DNA from: Bacteroidales bacterium
GTDB lineage: Bacteria; Bacteroidota; Bacteroidia; Bacteroidales; F082
Direction of reading: 5' to 3'
DNA length: 64,000 nt
Assembly (NCBI GenBank): GCA_021647205.1
Contig: JAKIVD010000001.1
Location: 62,001 to 126,000, forward strand
Shown: piece by piece, positions 17,106 to 27,900 of the stretch
Position numbering within the stretch: position 1 is the stretch's first letter
Layout of the letters: each line of letters begins with the position of its first letter
Translations under genes and position numbers: made by a program
The notes under the pieces: model-generated
Databases searched by the model: none
What the model was told of the DNA's origin: nothing
What the model saw: the letters and a program-made list of their open reading frames with translations, nothing else

Positions 17106-17754
17106 CTACCGGCCCCCAAACTGGAGCTGGCGATCAAGTTTTTTAATTATCTCAAATCTTTTGGCAATTTCGGTTTGGTCATCTTTGTATTCCGACGACA
17201 ACAATTGTTTGAACTCGGCCATCAGTCCCGGATAATCCTTAATTAACCACTCCATTCCGATATCGTTTAAAATAAAGTATTTATCCTTATCAAAACTATA
17301 AGCAACGCCCCTTTTGCAGCAATATAAAGTCAATCTTTTCCCTGACATTTAACCATTCTGTCTTTCTTAACTCATCTTCTACGACAACGTTCGACATAAA
17401 CAGAACAAAATGGTCGCCGAGATAATCTATCTGGTTATATCCCGGATTAAAGGAAAACTTGCTGTTGCTGATGTAAAGCGTATCCTTCCAAACCACTCCC
17501 CAAAGCCCCCATTTAATAAACTCTCTTTTTAAGCTTTTATCTGTTGGAACTACTTTAAACATCGAACCTCCAAAATCGCTAATTTTCCCCTCATTGCGTT
17601 TAACAATTGCAAACTGGTTGATGAACAAAGGCGTATTGTTTAAAAAGCCGTTGGTGGTTTTGTATGCGCCATCCGGCATTTCTACTTCCCGGGAAAAGGA
17701 GCTGATCACTAAAATCAGCATAAATAAGGATGTTATTTGGCAGGCCAGCCTCAT
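17106..17754 (-). pseudogene. Hypothetical exported protein split by a +1 frameshift
   Basis: Two overlapping frames together make one protein of about 215 residues. The first part (17296-17754) has a signal peptide (MRLACQITSLFMLILVISSFS) and a DGAYKTTNGFLNNTPLF opening seen in a family of small exported Bacteroidota proteins; it ends LLQKGRCL at a stop. The second frame (17106-17348) continues with VAYSFDKDKYFILNDIGMEWLIKDYP. Removing one base in the run AAAAGGGG (plus-strand 17308-17315) joins them as LLQKGVAYSFDKDKY. It is either a real inactivating indel or a sequencing error. It begins 6 bases after the regulator gene's stop, so the two are probably one operon. Confidence 0.75.
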
Positions 17755-17759
17755 AACAA

Positions 17760-18416
17760 TCAATCCAGTTCAATGATATTGTTTTTAATCGCAAACTTCA
17801 CCAAATCAACCGTGGTTTTCAGGTTGATTTTTTTCATGATGTTGTTTTTATGCGTTTCAACCGTACGCACACTGATGAACAATTTATCGGCAATGGTGCG
17901 GTTCGACAGGCCTTCGGCAAAAAGCCGCAGTATTTCCATCTCCCTTGCCGAAAGGGCTTTCTGCCTGGTTTCTTTTTCGCTTTTGTCCATGTTTTTGTCA
18001 CTCAGGTAACTGTTCAGCAAAAGGTTGGTGATGGTTTTGGCATAAAACTCATAACCGTTGCGCAGGGTGTAAATGGCTTCAATAATTTCCAAACGGTCGG
18101 TGTCGCTGCTTAAATGGCCTTTCACCCCGGCCCTGATCAGTTTGAGGATAAAGTGTTCTTCGTGAAAGAGCGAGAGAATAAGGATTTTCGTTCTGGGAGA
18201 ACGTTCCGATAAAAGTTTGATATCATTCACGTCCATCTGGTTCGGACGGTAGAGGACAGCCAAAACTATATTGGCCTGCACCTCTGGCAGCAACCTTGCC
18301 ATCTCCCTGATACTTACACTAAAAGGGCCGACTTCAATATCTTCAACTCCCTGCAAAAGTGCAGACAACGCATCGCAAATTACCGCATGTTCATCAACCA
18401 ATGCAACTTTAATCAT
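17760..18416 (-). CDS. NarL/FixJ-type regulator with degenerate receiver
   Basis: A 218-residue protein with an N-terminal receiver-like domain (about 1-120) and a C-terminal LuxR helix-turn-helix (LSAREMEILRLFAEGL, SVRTVETHKNNIMKKI). The acidic pair is present (Asp8, Glu9), but the residue at the phosphorylated Asp position is Val54 (NIVLAVLYRP) and the conserved Lys position is Ser104 (KGHLSSD). Normal phosphorylation is therefore unlikely; control may be by ligand or partner binding. It is divergent from the receiver/ATP-grasp gene at 18510 and is followed by the frameshifted exported-protein gene. The target genes are unknown; autoregulation and control of the neighbour are natural guesses. 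Confidence 0.88.
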   Translation of the reverse strand: MIKVALVDEHAVICDALSALLQGVEDIEVGPFSVSIREMARLLPEVQANIVLAVLYRPNQMDVNDIKLLSERSPRTKILILSLFHEEHFILKLIRAGVKGHLSSDTDRLEIIEAIYTLRNGYEFYAKTITNLLLNSYLSDKNMDKSEKETRQKALSAREMEILRLFAEGLSNRTIADKLFISVRTVETHKNNIMKKINLKTTVDLVKFAIKNNIIELD

Positions 18417-18481
18417 ACCTCAACCACGTTTAGATTGGATGAAAAAGCGAAAATACGAAATGTTAATTCAATTATTCAAAT

Positions 18482-18489
18482 TAACTTTG
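18482..18489 (+). promoter_or_regulatory. -7 box TAACTTTG upstream of the receiver/ATP-grasp gene
   Basis: Consensus octamer 20 bases before the ATG at 18510, in the 93-base spacer shared with the divergent regulator gene. It decides against the longer reading frame beginning at 18387, which would start upstream of this promoter. Confidence 0.6.
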
Positions 18490-18509
18490 CCACAGGAAAT
18501 CTGAACCCC

Positions 18510-21500
18510 ATGCCAGAAAACGAAACTTCATTCCACCTGAGCCTGCTCGAAACCATCAACAAAGCAAATCGTGTTGTTGCCCAACTGAAGGATGTTGACG
18601 AAACCATGACCCAGTTGGTGGAAACCCTTCCCGAAAGGAAAGGACGCTCCCGGACTGCTTTCTTCCGGATTATTTTTGAAGGCCGCGAATACAAAACCTC
18701 TGGCCTTGTGGAAACAAATATTTGCAGCGAAAGAAGTTTCAAAACAAGCACGGGCAAAAAAGTTCACCTGCAGTTTTGTGTTACACGTGACGAACCGGAA
18801 ATGACTTATTGGCTGAAAGAACAATCCAATTTCCTGAACAGCATGCTGGCCATCCTGACCAAATACCTGAACAGCATCGAACGAAAAGAAAAAGCCGGAA
18901 AAATTATTGCCACACCCCGCAGCGACGACTTCCGTGCTCCCATCGGAACCCGGTTTCTCCAAAAATTTCTTAACAAAAATACTTACAACCGTGATGTTTA
19001 CCACGATTTGATGCCGTTCAAAGTCAGTGAAATTTTACTTATCTCCAGCCTTTACGATGCCTACGCCATCGAAAAAGAAGGCCGTTTTTCGGAGCACATG
19101 CTCGGCCAGTATGGCCAACTGAACTTAACTTCCTTTCCCCGTATAACAGGTGCCTCCTCTGCAATACAAGCACTGGAATTATTGAAAGCCAAGCATTTCG
19201 ACCTCATCATTTACATGGTTGGTGTGGACAAACAGATGCCGATACTCGTAAGCGAACAAATTAAAAAAGACTATCCATACATCCCCATTTTTCTGCTGTT
19301 GAACAACAATGTTGATGTCAGCTATTTTACTCAGCAACAAAAAAAGTATTCTTTTATTGACAACCTCTTCGTCTGGAATGGTGATGCCAACATCTTCTTT
19401 TCGATGATAAAGCTACTGGAAGACCAGGTGAATGTGTGGAACGACACCAGCCTGGGACAAGTACGTGTGATTTTGTTTGTGGAAGATTCTCCGATATATT
19501 ATTCGCGTTACCTCTCGTTCATGTACCGCGTTTTGATGGCTCAGACCAAACGGATAATCGACGATGTTAGTTCCGATGAATTGTACAAAGTGTTGCGCAT
19601 GCGCGCCAGGCCCAAGTTGTTGCTGGCCACCAGCTACGAAGAAGCCCTGGAAATAATTGACAACTACAAAAAATACATGCTTTGCCTGATTACCGATGTG
19701 AAATTTGAGAAAGATGGTGCTTTTAATGAAAATGCCGGTGTCGAGTTGTTGAATTATGTGCACAAAGAATTTAAAAACCTGCCCACCATTCTTCAGTCTT
19801 CCGATTTGTCCTATAAAGAAACCGCTGAGGAGTACGGTTCATTTTTCATCCACAAACATTCCGAAACACTTTATCAGGATTTCGAGCATTTTATTACCAA
19901 CTACCTCGGTTTCGGCGATTTTGAGTTTAAAGACAAAGCCGGGCATGTTGTGGCCGTGGCCAACAGCATGAAAAGTTTTGAGAAATACCTCAAGGTTATC
20001 CCCGACGAATCCCTTGTTTTTCATGCGAGCCACAATCATTTTTCCATGTGGTTGATGGCCAGGGGCGAAATCAAGGCCGCCAGTTTTATCAATCCCAAAA
20101 AAGTAACTGATTTTGCCTCTACCAGGGAATTGCGCAACGCCCTGCTGGGCTTGATGAAGGAATACCGCAACGAGCAGGACAGCGGCAACATACTGCCCTT
20201 CAGCGAAGAACTGGAAATAACAGAGAAAAACATTTATTTGCTGGGTGATGGTTCCATGGGCGGAAAAGGCCGTGGCTTGTCCTTTGTCAATGCACTTATC
20301 AACAATTTCAATATGCAGAGCAGGCTCCCCGGCATTTCTATCAGGACACCCAAAACATTTGTCATCGGCACCAGCGAATTTGAATCATTTATCAAATACA
20401 ACGACCTGTCCGGTACTATTGTAAACGAACAGGACTTTTCAAAATTAAAAAAGACTTTCATTTCCGGGAGTCTTTCCCACTCGCTCGAAACCAAACTGGG
20501 TCAATTGCTCGAGGTTATTCAGCAACCATTGGCCGTCCGCTCCTCCGGTTTGTTTGAAGACTCACTGGCCCAGCCTTTTGCCGGGATTTTCGACACCTAT
20601 TTATTGCCCAATAACCATCCCGATAAAACCGTCAGGCTCCGCCAATTGGGCAACGCCATTAAACTGGTGTTTGCCTCTGTTTATTCCGATACCGTCAAAG
20701 CTTATGCAAAAGCTATTGACTATAAGCTCGAAGAGGAAAAAATGGCAGTCGTCATCCAGGAAGTAGTGGGCGAAAGGCACGAAGACTTGTTTTATCCGAG
20801 CATCAGCGGGGTGGCCCAGTCTTACAATTATTATTCGTTCGCCCACATGAAGCCCGAGGAAGGCTTTGCCGTGGCAGCGGTTGGTTTGGGAAGGTACGTT
20901 GTTGAGGGCAACAAGGCTTACCGTTTTTCACCAAAGTACCCCGGCACCGAAATTTATTCCCCCAAAGACCAGTTCAGGAATTCACAGGTCAGGTTTTATG
21001 CGGTTGATTTGACCAAAAAAAACCTGGATTTATTGGAAGGTGAAGCGGCAGGTCTCGCCATGGAAGATGTTTCTGTCGCCGAAAGGCATGGCAGTTTAAA
21101 ACATTGTGCGTCTGTTTACAACCCTGACAGCGACACCATTTACCCGGGGCTCACTAAAGCCGGGCCGCGTATCCTTAATTTCGCCAATGTGCTGAAATAC
21201 AATTATACCCCGCTGGCCAAAACCCTCGAGGTGGTGCTCGAACTGGGAAAGGACGCCATGGGCACAGCCATTGAAATTGAATATGCGGTCGATCTGAGAA
21301 AAGATAAAGACGGACGGGCTTCTTTTTATATTTTGCAGATTAAACCGCTCATCAGCAATTCCCGCGAATGCAATATTGACCTGGAAAAGATTGTAAAGGA
21401 AAACATCATTTTGTATTCGGAGCAAGGGATGGGCAATGGATATTTCAACCACATTTCCGATGTTATTTACGTTGACCCTGAGCGTTTCGACAAAACGAAA

Positions 21501-21941
21501 ACACTGGAAATGGCGGGAGAAATCGAGGCGTTTAACGACATTCTGGTAAATGACAACCGGCAGTACGTCTTGATTGGCCCCGGAAGGTGGGGGACCCGGG
21601 ACAGGTGGATTGGCATTCCGGTGAAGTGGTACCAGATTTCAAATGCCAAAGTAATTGTGGAAACCAGCGTGGACGATTACCCGCTTGATGCCTCCTCGGG
21701 CTCACATTTTTTCCACAATGTAACCAGCATGAATGTAGGTTATTTCACCGTCCAGCACCAACACACAAAGAGCAGGATCGAGTACCAAAGCCTCGGCATG
21801 CAAAAGGTCATCAAAAAAGGAAAGTTTTTTACACACGTACGGTTTGAACATCCCCTGCACATTGAAATGGATGGAAAAAAACGTATTTTCTTAATCCATC
21901 AGCACAGCCGGGAAAATACTGCCAAAGGGGAAAAACACTGA
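18510..21941 (+). CDS. Receiver-domain / PEP synthase-type ATP-grasp fusion protein
   Basis: A 1143-residue soluble protein. About 1-130 is an N-terminal helical region. About 173-305 looks like a receiver fold without a phosphorylatable Asp. About 318-468 is a fuller receiver: Glu325-Asp326 in LFVEDSP, Asp396 in LCLITDVKF and Lys449 in FIHKHS. From about 575 it matches the PEP/pyruvate-binding ATP-grasp domain of PEP synthase and PPDK: GSMGGKGRGLSFV, AVRSSGLFEDSLAQPFAGIFDTYL and FYILQIKPL. The last 190 residues hold GPGRWGTRDRWIGIP and GSHFFHNVTSMNVGYF, a module I cannot assign; the swivelling His domain (TSHAA) and PEP barrel of true PEP synthase are absent. It probably phosphorylates or binds something under signal control; the reaction is unknown. 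Confidence 0.85.
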   Translation: MPENETSFHLSLLETINKANRVVAQLKDVDETMTQLVETLPERKGRSRTAFFRIIFEGREYKTSGLVETNICSERSFKTSTGKKVHLQFCVTRDEPEMTYWLKEQSNFLNSMLAILTKYLNSIERKEKAGKIIATPRSDDFRAPIGTRFLQKFLNKNTYNRDVYHDLMPFKVSEILLISSLYDAYAIEKEGRFSEHMLGQYGQLNLTSFPRITGASSAIQALELLKAKHFDLIIYMVGVDKQMPILVSEQIKKDYPYIPIFLLLNNNVDVSYFTQQQKKYSFIDNLFVWNGDANIFFSMIKLLEDQVNVWNDTSLGQVRVILFVEDSPIYYSRYLSFMYRVLMAQTKRIIDDVSSDELYKVLRMRARPKLLLATSYEEALEIIDNYKKYMLCLITDVKFEKDGAFNENAGVELLNYVHKEFKNLPTILQSSDLSYKETAEEYGSFFIHKHSETLYQDFEHFITNYLGFGDFEFKDKAGHVVAVANSMKSFEKYLKVIPDESLVFHASHNHFSMWLMARGEIKAASFINPKKVTDFASTRELRNALLGLMKEYRNEQDSGNILPFSEELEITEKNIYLLGDGSMGGKGRGLSFVNALINNFNMQSRLPGISIRTPKTFVIGTSEFESFIKYNDLSGTIVNEQDFSKLKKTFISGSLSHSLETKLGQLLEVIQQPLAVRSSGLFEDSLAQPFAGIFDTYLLPNNHPDKTVRLRQLGNAIKLVFASVYSDTVKAYAKAIDYKLEEEKMAVVIQEVVGERHEDLFYPSISGVAQSYNYYSFAHMKPEEGFAVAAVGLGRYVVEGNKAYRFSPKYPGTEIYSPKDQFRNSQVRFYAVDLTKKNLDLLEGEAAGLAMEDVSVAERHGSLKHCASVYNPDSDTIYPGLTKAGPRILNFANVLKYNYTPLAKTLEVVLELGKDAMGTAIEIEYAVDLRKDKDGRASFYILQIKPLISNSRECNIDLEKIVKENIILYSEQGMGNGYFNHISDVIYVDPERFDKTKTLEMAGEIEAFNDILVNDNRQYVLIGPGRWGTRDRWIGIPVKWYQISNAKVIVETSVDDYPLDASSGSHFFHNVTSMNVGYFTVQHQHTKSRIEYQSLGMQKVIKKGKFFTHVRFEHPLHIEMDGKKRIFLIHQHSRENTAKGEKH

Positions 21942-22049
21942 GTAAGAAGCATGCGGAAGCGGCCCTTTGGTATAAGCTTAATCAAATTGGCCAATTTGTG
22001 TTTCCTTCAGAAAACTGCGAAGAAATTTTGCAGGCAACCTCTATTCAAT

Positions 22050-22057
22050 TAATTTTG
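22050..22057 (+). promoter_or_regulatory. -7 box TAATTTTG upstream of the BNR-repeat T9SS gene
   Basis: Consensus octamer 59 bases before the ATG at 22116. Confidence 0.5.
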
Positions 22058-22115
22058 TCTGCATATTTTACCAGTTCTTTTTCAGGCTTTGCATGATAAA
22101 ATAATTCTCCATCCG

Positions 22116-24845
22116 ATGAAAAAAAACCTTCTTTTTCTTTTCGTTGTTTCCTCCGCCGCAATTGGCGCATGGTGGTTGTTTAACAGTACAAAATCAGGCC
22201 GGGACAACTACGAACAATTTATCCTTCGGCAGGCAGCCGGGTGGACTGCAAATGTCCGGGGGGAACAAGCTGAGGAGGTGTCTGCCGACCAACCCGACAG
22301 GGCTGCCTTTCAGGAATACATCAAAACGCTCGACCCGGCCCTTGGGCATGTGCCCGAAAAACGGCTTTGGAAAGCCTATGAATACACTACTGAAATGGAA
22401 CGGGAACAAAAAGCATTGCGCGATTACGAGCCTGTTCTGGTATGGGAAGGAACCGGCGCCAACATGGGCGGGCGTACCCGGATGATCATGTTCGACCCCA
22501 ACGATACAAACCACAACAAAGTGTGGGCCGGCGGGGTGACAGGCGGATTGTGGTACACCAATGACATCACAAACACCGATTCGCTGTGGATGCCCATTGG
22601 TGATTTCTGGAGCAACATCGCCATCAGCTGTATGGCTTACGACCCAAACAACACAGAAACCTTTTATGTGGGAACCGGCGAAGCGCAAACAGCACGGGTT
22701 ATTTATCGCAAATCATCAGGACTGGGTGCAGGTATTTTTAAAACTGCTGATGGTGGACAAAACTGGGATTTGCTGGCTTCTACCGATGCGTTTGAATACA
22801 TTACCGACATTGCCGTCAGGGACGAGGACGGTGTGAGTGCCATTTATGCCTGCGTGGCATCGGGCACTTATCAAGGGGCAGACCACGAAAGTCAGCCCAG
22901 TGATGGGGTTTACCGTTCGACCGACGGTGGCCAAAACTGGGAACAGGTGTTACCGCCAATTCCCGGTACCGAAAACCCTTACACACCATCTGATGTTGAA
23001 ATTGCTGCCAACGGGCGGATCTTTGTCGGAACAATGGAAAATATGGCCGGCCTGGGTGGTGCAACGATTTTGTATTCCGACAGCGGACTGGAAGGAAGCT
23101 GGACCGTTTACAGCCACTACAACGATCTAATCAGTAGTGAGGGTTATTTTAATATTCCGGCGCGGACAATTGTGGCCGTTGCCCCCTCTGACCCCAACAG
23201 GGTTTATGCCCAGTTTGCCGCCGGATACGTCAACGGGTTTACTTATTACCGTGGAAGGTACATCGCGCAATCGCAGGATGGCGGACAGAGTTGGGCCCCT
23301 GTCCCCAAACCCGACGATGCCTGGTCAACACTCGCCTGGCACGCTTTCATCCTACAGGTTGACCCATCCGATCCCGATGTTATTTTTACCGGCGGCCTCG
23401 ACCTTTGGAAATCGGAAAATGCCGGTAACAGCTGGCGGCATGTGTCCGACTGGAGCCTGATGTATTGGGGTGGCGGGGATGCATACGTTCACGCCGACCA
23501 GCATAATATCCAGTACAAACCCGGAAACCCGGAAACTGCTGTTTTTTCCAGTGACGGTGGCATATTTTTAACAAATACCGGCAATTTGAATAACCCAATC
23601 TTCATCGAACGCAACCAGGGCTACAACACCCTGCAGTTTTACACCTGTGCCATTCATCCGCTGGCCGGGGCAGATTATTTTATTGGTGGCCTGCAAGACA
23701 ACGGAACACTTAAATTCCATGGCCCCCCGCTGAACATTAATGATATGATACAGGGCGGCGACGGGGCTTTTTGCTTTTGGGACAAAGACAACCCCTTTGT
23801 TTATATTACATCCTATTATAATAACCGCTACAGGGTTTGGTTTAATGGGGAAGTTGTCTATGATGAGGATGATCCTTCCGGAAATTTCATCAGCCCCGGG
23901 GATTACGATTACGACAACAATATTTTATACTCCAATGCCGTACAAAGTTTTGGCGGTGCCAAAAACCGGCTGTACCGTTTACAGGGAATCCCATCAAATG
24001 TAAGCAGGCAGTTTATCACCATTGGCACTGATTCAGAGGTGCCGTTTTCACATATTAAATACTCCCCCTACTCGCCGGAAGGGACTTCGACCCTTTTTGT
24101 GGGAACTGAGTCAGGAAAATTATATAAGGTCACCAATGCGGAATCTATGCCACAGACTGTTGAAATTGGCAGCCCTGATTTTCCAACCGCATTTCTGTCA
24201 TGTGTGGCGGTTGGTAGTTCTGAAGACAATCTGCTGGTAACCTTTTCCAACTACGGCGTGCCATCAGTATGGCTGACAAATGATGGCGGGGAAAACTGGG
24301 TGGAAAAAGAAAGCAACCTGCCCGACATGCCCATCCGCTGGGCGATTTTTCATCCCGGCAACAACGGACAGGCATTATTGGCTACCGAAATCGGTATCTG
24401 GGCTACCAACTCTCTAAACGAAGAAGAAACAGAATGGTCACCGGCCGTTGATGGTATGGCCAATGTCAGGGTTGATCAAATGGACTTTCGAAAAGCCGAC
24501 AACACTGTTCTGGCAGCAACACATGGCCGAGGATTGTTTTCGGCAGAGTACGTTTTGGATATTTATGTCGGCAAAGATGAACTTGAAACCCCTGAATCAG
24601 ACTGGCATGTTTATCCCAATCCTGCCAGCGACAAGCTTGTTATTTCCTTCGGTTTAAAACAGGCACAGACTGTGCGCATTTCCCTTACCGACATGAATGG
24701 AAGACTTGTTTACAGGAAAGCTACTAATTCCCCGCAGGGAATGTTTAGCGGGGAAATCAATTTGCAGCGATACACCAAAGGCGTGTACCTGCTGACTGCA
24801 GAGTATGGAAACAGCACACAAAGCAGGAAAATATTGATAGAGTAG
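22116..24845 (+). CDS. Large exported BNR/sortilin-type propeller protein with T9SS sorting domain
   Basis: A 909-residue protein with a signal peptide (LLFLFVVSSAAIGAWW). Asp-box/BNR-like motifs recur: GIFKTADGGQNWD, GVYRSTDGGQNWE, YIAQSQDGGQSWA, WKSENAGNSWR, WLTNDGGENWV, which build a sortilin-like (VPS10) beta-propeller of ten or so blades. The C-terminal 80 residues are a type A T9SS domain (WHVYPNPASDKLVISF, YTKGVYLLTAEYG, SRKILIE), so it is secreted through the outer membrane and probably attached to the cell surface. Catalytic residues for a glycosidase are not evident; binding or a xyloglucanase-like role are both possible. Start at 22116 gives the signal peptide; the upstream TTG at 22089 is less likely. 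Confidence 0.88.
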   Translation: MKKNLLFLFVVSSAAIGAWWLFNSTKSGRDNYEQFILRQAAGWTANVRGEQAEEVSADQPDRAAFQEYIKTLDPALGHVPEKRLWKAYEYTTEMEREQKALRDYEPVLVWEGTGANMGGRTRMIMFDPNDTNHNKVWAGGVTGGLWYTNDITNTDSLWMPIGDFWSNIAISCMAYDPNNTETFYVGTGEAQTARVIYRKSSGLGAGIFKTADGGQNWDLLASTDAFEYITDIAVRDEDGVSAIYACVASGTYQGADHESQPSDGVYRSTDGGQNWEQVLPPIPGTENPYTPSDVEIAANGRIFVGTMENMAGLGGATILYSDSGLEGSWTVYSHYNDLISSEGYFNIPARTIVAVAPSDPNRVYAQFAAGYVNGFTYYRGRYIAQSQDGGQSWAPVPKPDDAWSTLAWHAFILQVDPSDPDVIFTGGLDLWKSENAGNSWRHVSDWSLMYWGGGDAYVHADQHNIQYKPGNPETAVFSSDGGIFLTNTGNLNNPIFIERNQGYNTLQFYTCAIHPLAGADYFIGGLQDNGTLKFHGPPLNINDMIQGGDGAFCFWDKDNPFVYITSYYNNRYRVWFNGEVVYDEDDPSGNFISPGDYDYDNNILYSNAVQSFGGAKNRLYRLQGIPSNVSRQFITIGTDSEVPFSHIKYSPYSPEGTSTLFVGTESGKLYKVTNAESMPQTVEIGSPDFPTAFLSCVAVGSSEDNLLVTFSNYGVPSVWLTNDGGENWVEKESNLPDMPIRWAIFHPGNNGQALLATEIGIWATNSLNEEETEWSPAVDGMANVRVDQMDFRKADNTVLAATHGRGLFSAEYVLDIYVGKDELETPESDWHVYPNPASDKLVISFGLKQAQTVRISLTDMNGRLVYRKATNSPQGMFSGEINLQRYTKGVYLLTAEYGNSTQSRKILIE

Positions 24846-24916
24846 TCCGCCTGTTCGGAAAATCCGAAAAAACCCAGACCTCAAATACCTGAAAGCCGAA
24901 ACAATTTCTTAAACGC

Positions 24917-27900
24917 TTATTTCATTTCTTCCAGGCTTCCGTTGACTGTAATTGTTGCCCCGGCTTCAAGCGTGATACTGTAACATCGCGCATTAATACC
25001 GTTCTGGATGACCGGAAATTTGCCATTTGCAGGAGTTGTCGGGATAATAACCCGGTATGATGAATTTGGAATAACACCAAAGGGCCAGTTTGACGGATCG
25101 TGCCAGTCAACGGTACTCCCGTTCCAGGTAGTACTGCCCGGTCTTACAATAATGGTGTAGTCTTCCACCTCGCCATCGAAGCCGGTTTCACAAGCAGTCG
25201 GGTCAGCATTATATTTTGTGGAAACCCGCATGGTGGTGGCGCCCAGCAACGCATCAGACGGGACAGAAATACCAAGGGGGGATAAACTGGTCAGGCCGTC
25301 CGCCACATTGGTGGCAGTACCCAGATCATATTGTTCGCCGGCATCCGTGAAATCACAATTCTGGTTCCAGTCAATCCAAACCAGGGTATGCACTGTATAG
25401 CTTCCATCGGTATTTACCCGGATGCTTAGATTACGGGTGTTGCCCACTTCCATATCTGCCGACATCGAAGTGTAATCGCTGTATGCGGCAGGCTTACCAG
25501 ATGCATTATTCAAGGTGTTGACAGCAACATTGGTTGTTCCGGTTTGAAGTGAAGTACTCCCATTGGAAACGCAAGGTGTACACGGCGCAGGGCCTGCTGT
25601 TGTGGCATTGCCCGTTAATGCAGGTGAAGTGTAGCAATTATCAGTATTGTAAAATTCGTGGATGGCAAAATGGTAGTTTGTTCCGGTATCGAGGGAGGTT
25701 ACGATTACTGAAGTTCCTGCCCCATTATAAATCACAAAGTTCCCCGAACCAATGGCATCACCACCACTAAAGTCAGCATCGGCATTGTACGAAACACCGG
25801 ATACCGGTTCCTCATTGACCGGGCTTCCTTCACGGGCAAGTACCAAAACATTTGAACCGTCGCCCCTGACCCAGTTTACGGTGAGGTCGGTATTGTTGAT
25901 GTTTGTAGCCGAAAAAGAAGTGGCCTGTTGCGAAGGTTGCGCGCAGGATGCCACCACGGTTACTTCATCAATGGCCATATCGGAAGTATAGCTGGCACCT
26001 GTTACTGCCTTAAACCGGATAACTACATTATTTGAAGACACATAAGCATTCAGGGAAACAACAGCCAGGTTCCATTGGTTACCCTGGTCGCCGGATTTAC
26101 TCCAAATGTCTCCCGACCATGTTGTACCGCCGTCAGTGGAAACCTGAACCGACAGCGTGCCCATGCTGGAGCCGTACATGTGGTAATAGAATTGCAGTTC
26201 GGGATTGGTCAGGGAAGTTAAATCAAGCGACGGACTGTTGACATAGCCTGTGCTTCCGTAACATGAAGAAGACTCGGTGTAGAGGTAAGTTCCCGATCCG
26301 CCGTAACCAGAGGACGGGCCGGTTGAACCGGAGCCGGTCGCACCTGAAAAAATATCCCAGTCGATGTCATCGCCGGTGGCGTTTGTCCAGCAGTCCTCCA
26401 GGCTGACGGTTCCGTCGGCAGTACAGGTATAGCCGGGTGAACTGTTCGTCCATGTGTCGAAGTTTTGTGAAAACGGGAAAGCAGTGACGGTACCGCAGGC
26501 AGTAGTAAATGTTTCCTCGTTCCCGTAGGATGTTCCGTAGGAGTTGGTCGCATACGCCCGCACGTAATAAGTCGTTACCGGACTAAGTCCCGTCATATTA
26601 CTGATAAATGTGCCTGTGCCGCTACCATCCGAGGTTTTGGGATCGGTCACTGTGGGTGTTCCCACAGTATTCCAGCAAACGCCCCTGGCGGTGACGGCGG
26701 CTCCGTTGTCGCTGGTAATATTTCCACCGCTCGTGGCTGTTGTACCGGCAATATTGCTCACCGTTGCAGTCGTTAACGAGGGTGGCCCCAAAGTTGTCGA
26801 GGAGCCTTCATAATCAGGGGTCAGGTAACAATGATCGAGAGTCAAAAACTCATAGAATGAAAAATAATAGGTTTTCCCGGAAGTAAGACCGGTAATTGTT
26901 TCACTGGTCCCGGTTCCGTTATAAACCACAAAATTCCCGGTTCCGATTTCGTTTCCGGCTCCAAAGGCCGCGCTGGCCGTATAAGTAATCCCGGAAACGG
27001 GATCGGAGTTTACTGATCCCCCTTCCCTTGCCACAACGAGAACGGAATCGCCATTGCCACGGGTCCATGAAATATCCAGGGAGTTATTCGTCGCTGATAC
27101 CAGAGCATAATTGCTTGCCTGTGTAGTGGGAGGCGTACAGCCGGCCGGCAGCGTGATTTTGGCAATCCTGGTGCCGTGGGTCGAACTGCCCTGGTATTCG
27201 TTGGTGTACCAAAAGGCATTTCCGTCGGAAGGGTCCACACTGATGTTGCAGTAATCGCCCCAGCGGTTGGCGCCGGTTTGGGAATAAGCGCCCGTCCAGA
27301 TAGATACTTCGGCAACATCCATCGTTCCCGAAGGCGCACCCACAGTCTGACCGCAATACCTGATGCCGGGATAAGTTGAAGAGCCGTCGGAAACGGAATA
27401 CCCCATGGCGATTTGCCCGGCATCGTTCATGGCGATGCTGGCATTCCACCGGCTGACATTGTCAGGGTTGTAAGTACCCTGCTGAAGAATGGACCAGTTG
27501 CCCGTTGTTTTCTCCAGCTGATACCATCTGATAGCCGATTCGGAAGAAGTCTCGGCGATGGTGTGGGTACAGACGAGTTTCTGTGTTCCGCCAAAATTGC
27601 GGTATTGTGCCCGAAACATTAAAACCGTTGAGATGCCATCCAGTTTTTGGGTCGTACCCGGTTGGGGGATGTTGTTCCAGTCGCCGGTAAAATTTCCACT
27701 AAAGACATTGACGCCCAGCTGCTGCACCATGGAAAAAGTAGAATTCGAAGGGGTTGCCCAGTCCACGCTCAGTTCATAAATTCGCAATTCGTCGGCGGCA
27801 TTTCCCTGTCCGTCATCGGCAATGGTGATAAATTGTCCCGGAGAACCTACGGGCGCCCATGAGCTGTCGTTATCCAAAGGCAACAGACAATGGAATCCGT

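Noticed and set aside
17106-17348. Separate small gene downstream of the exported-protein frame
   Set aside because: Its first codons overlap the upstream frame, which continues its sense across a one-base shift; it is the C-terminal part of a single gene.
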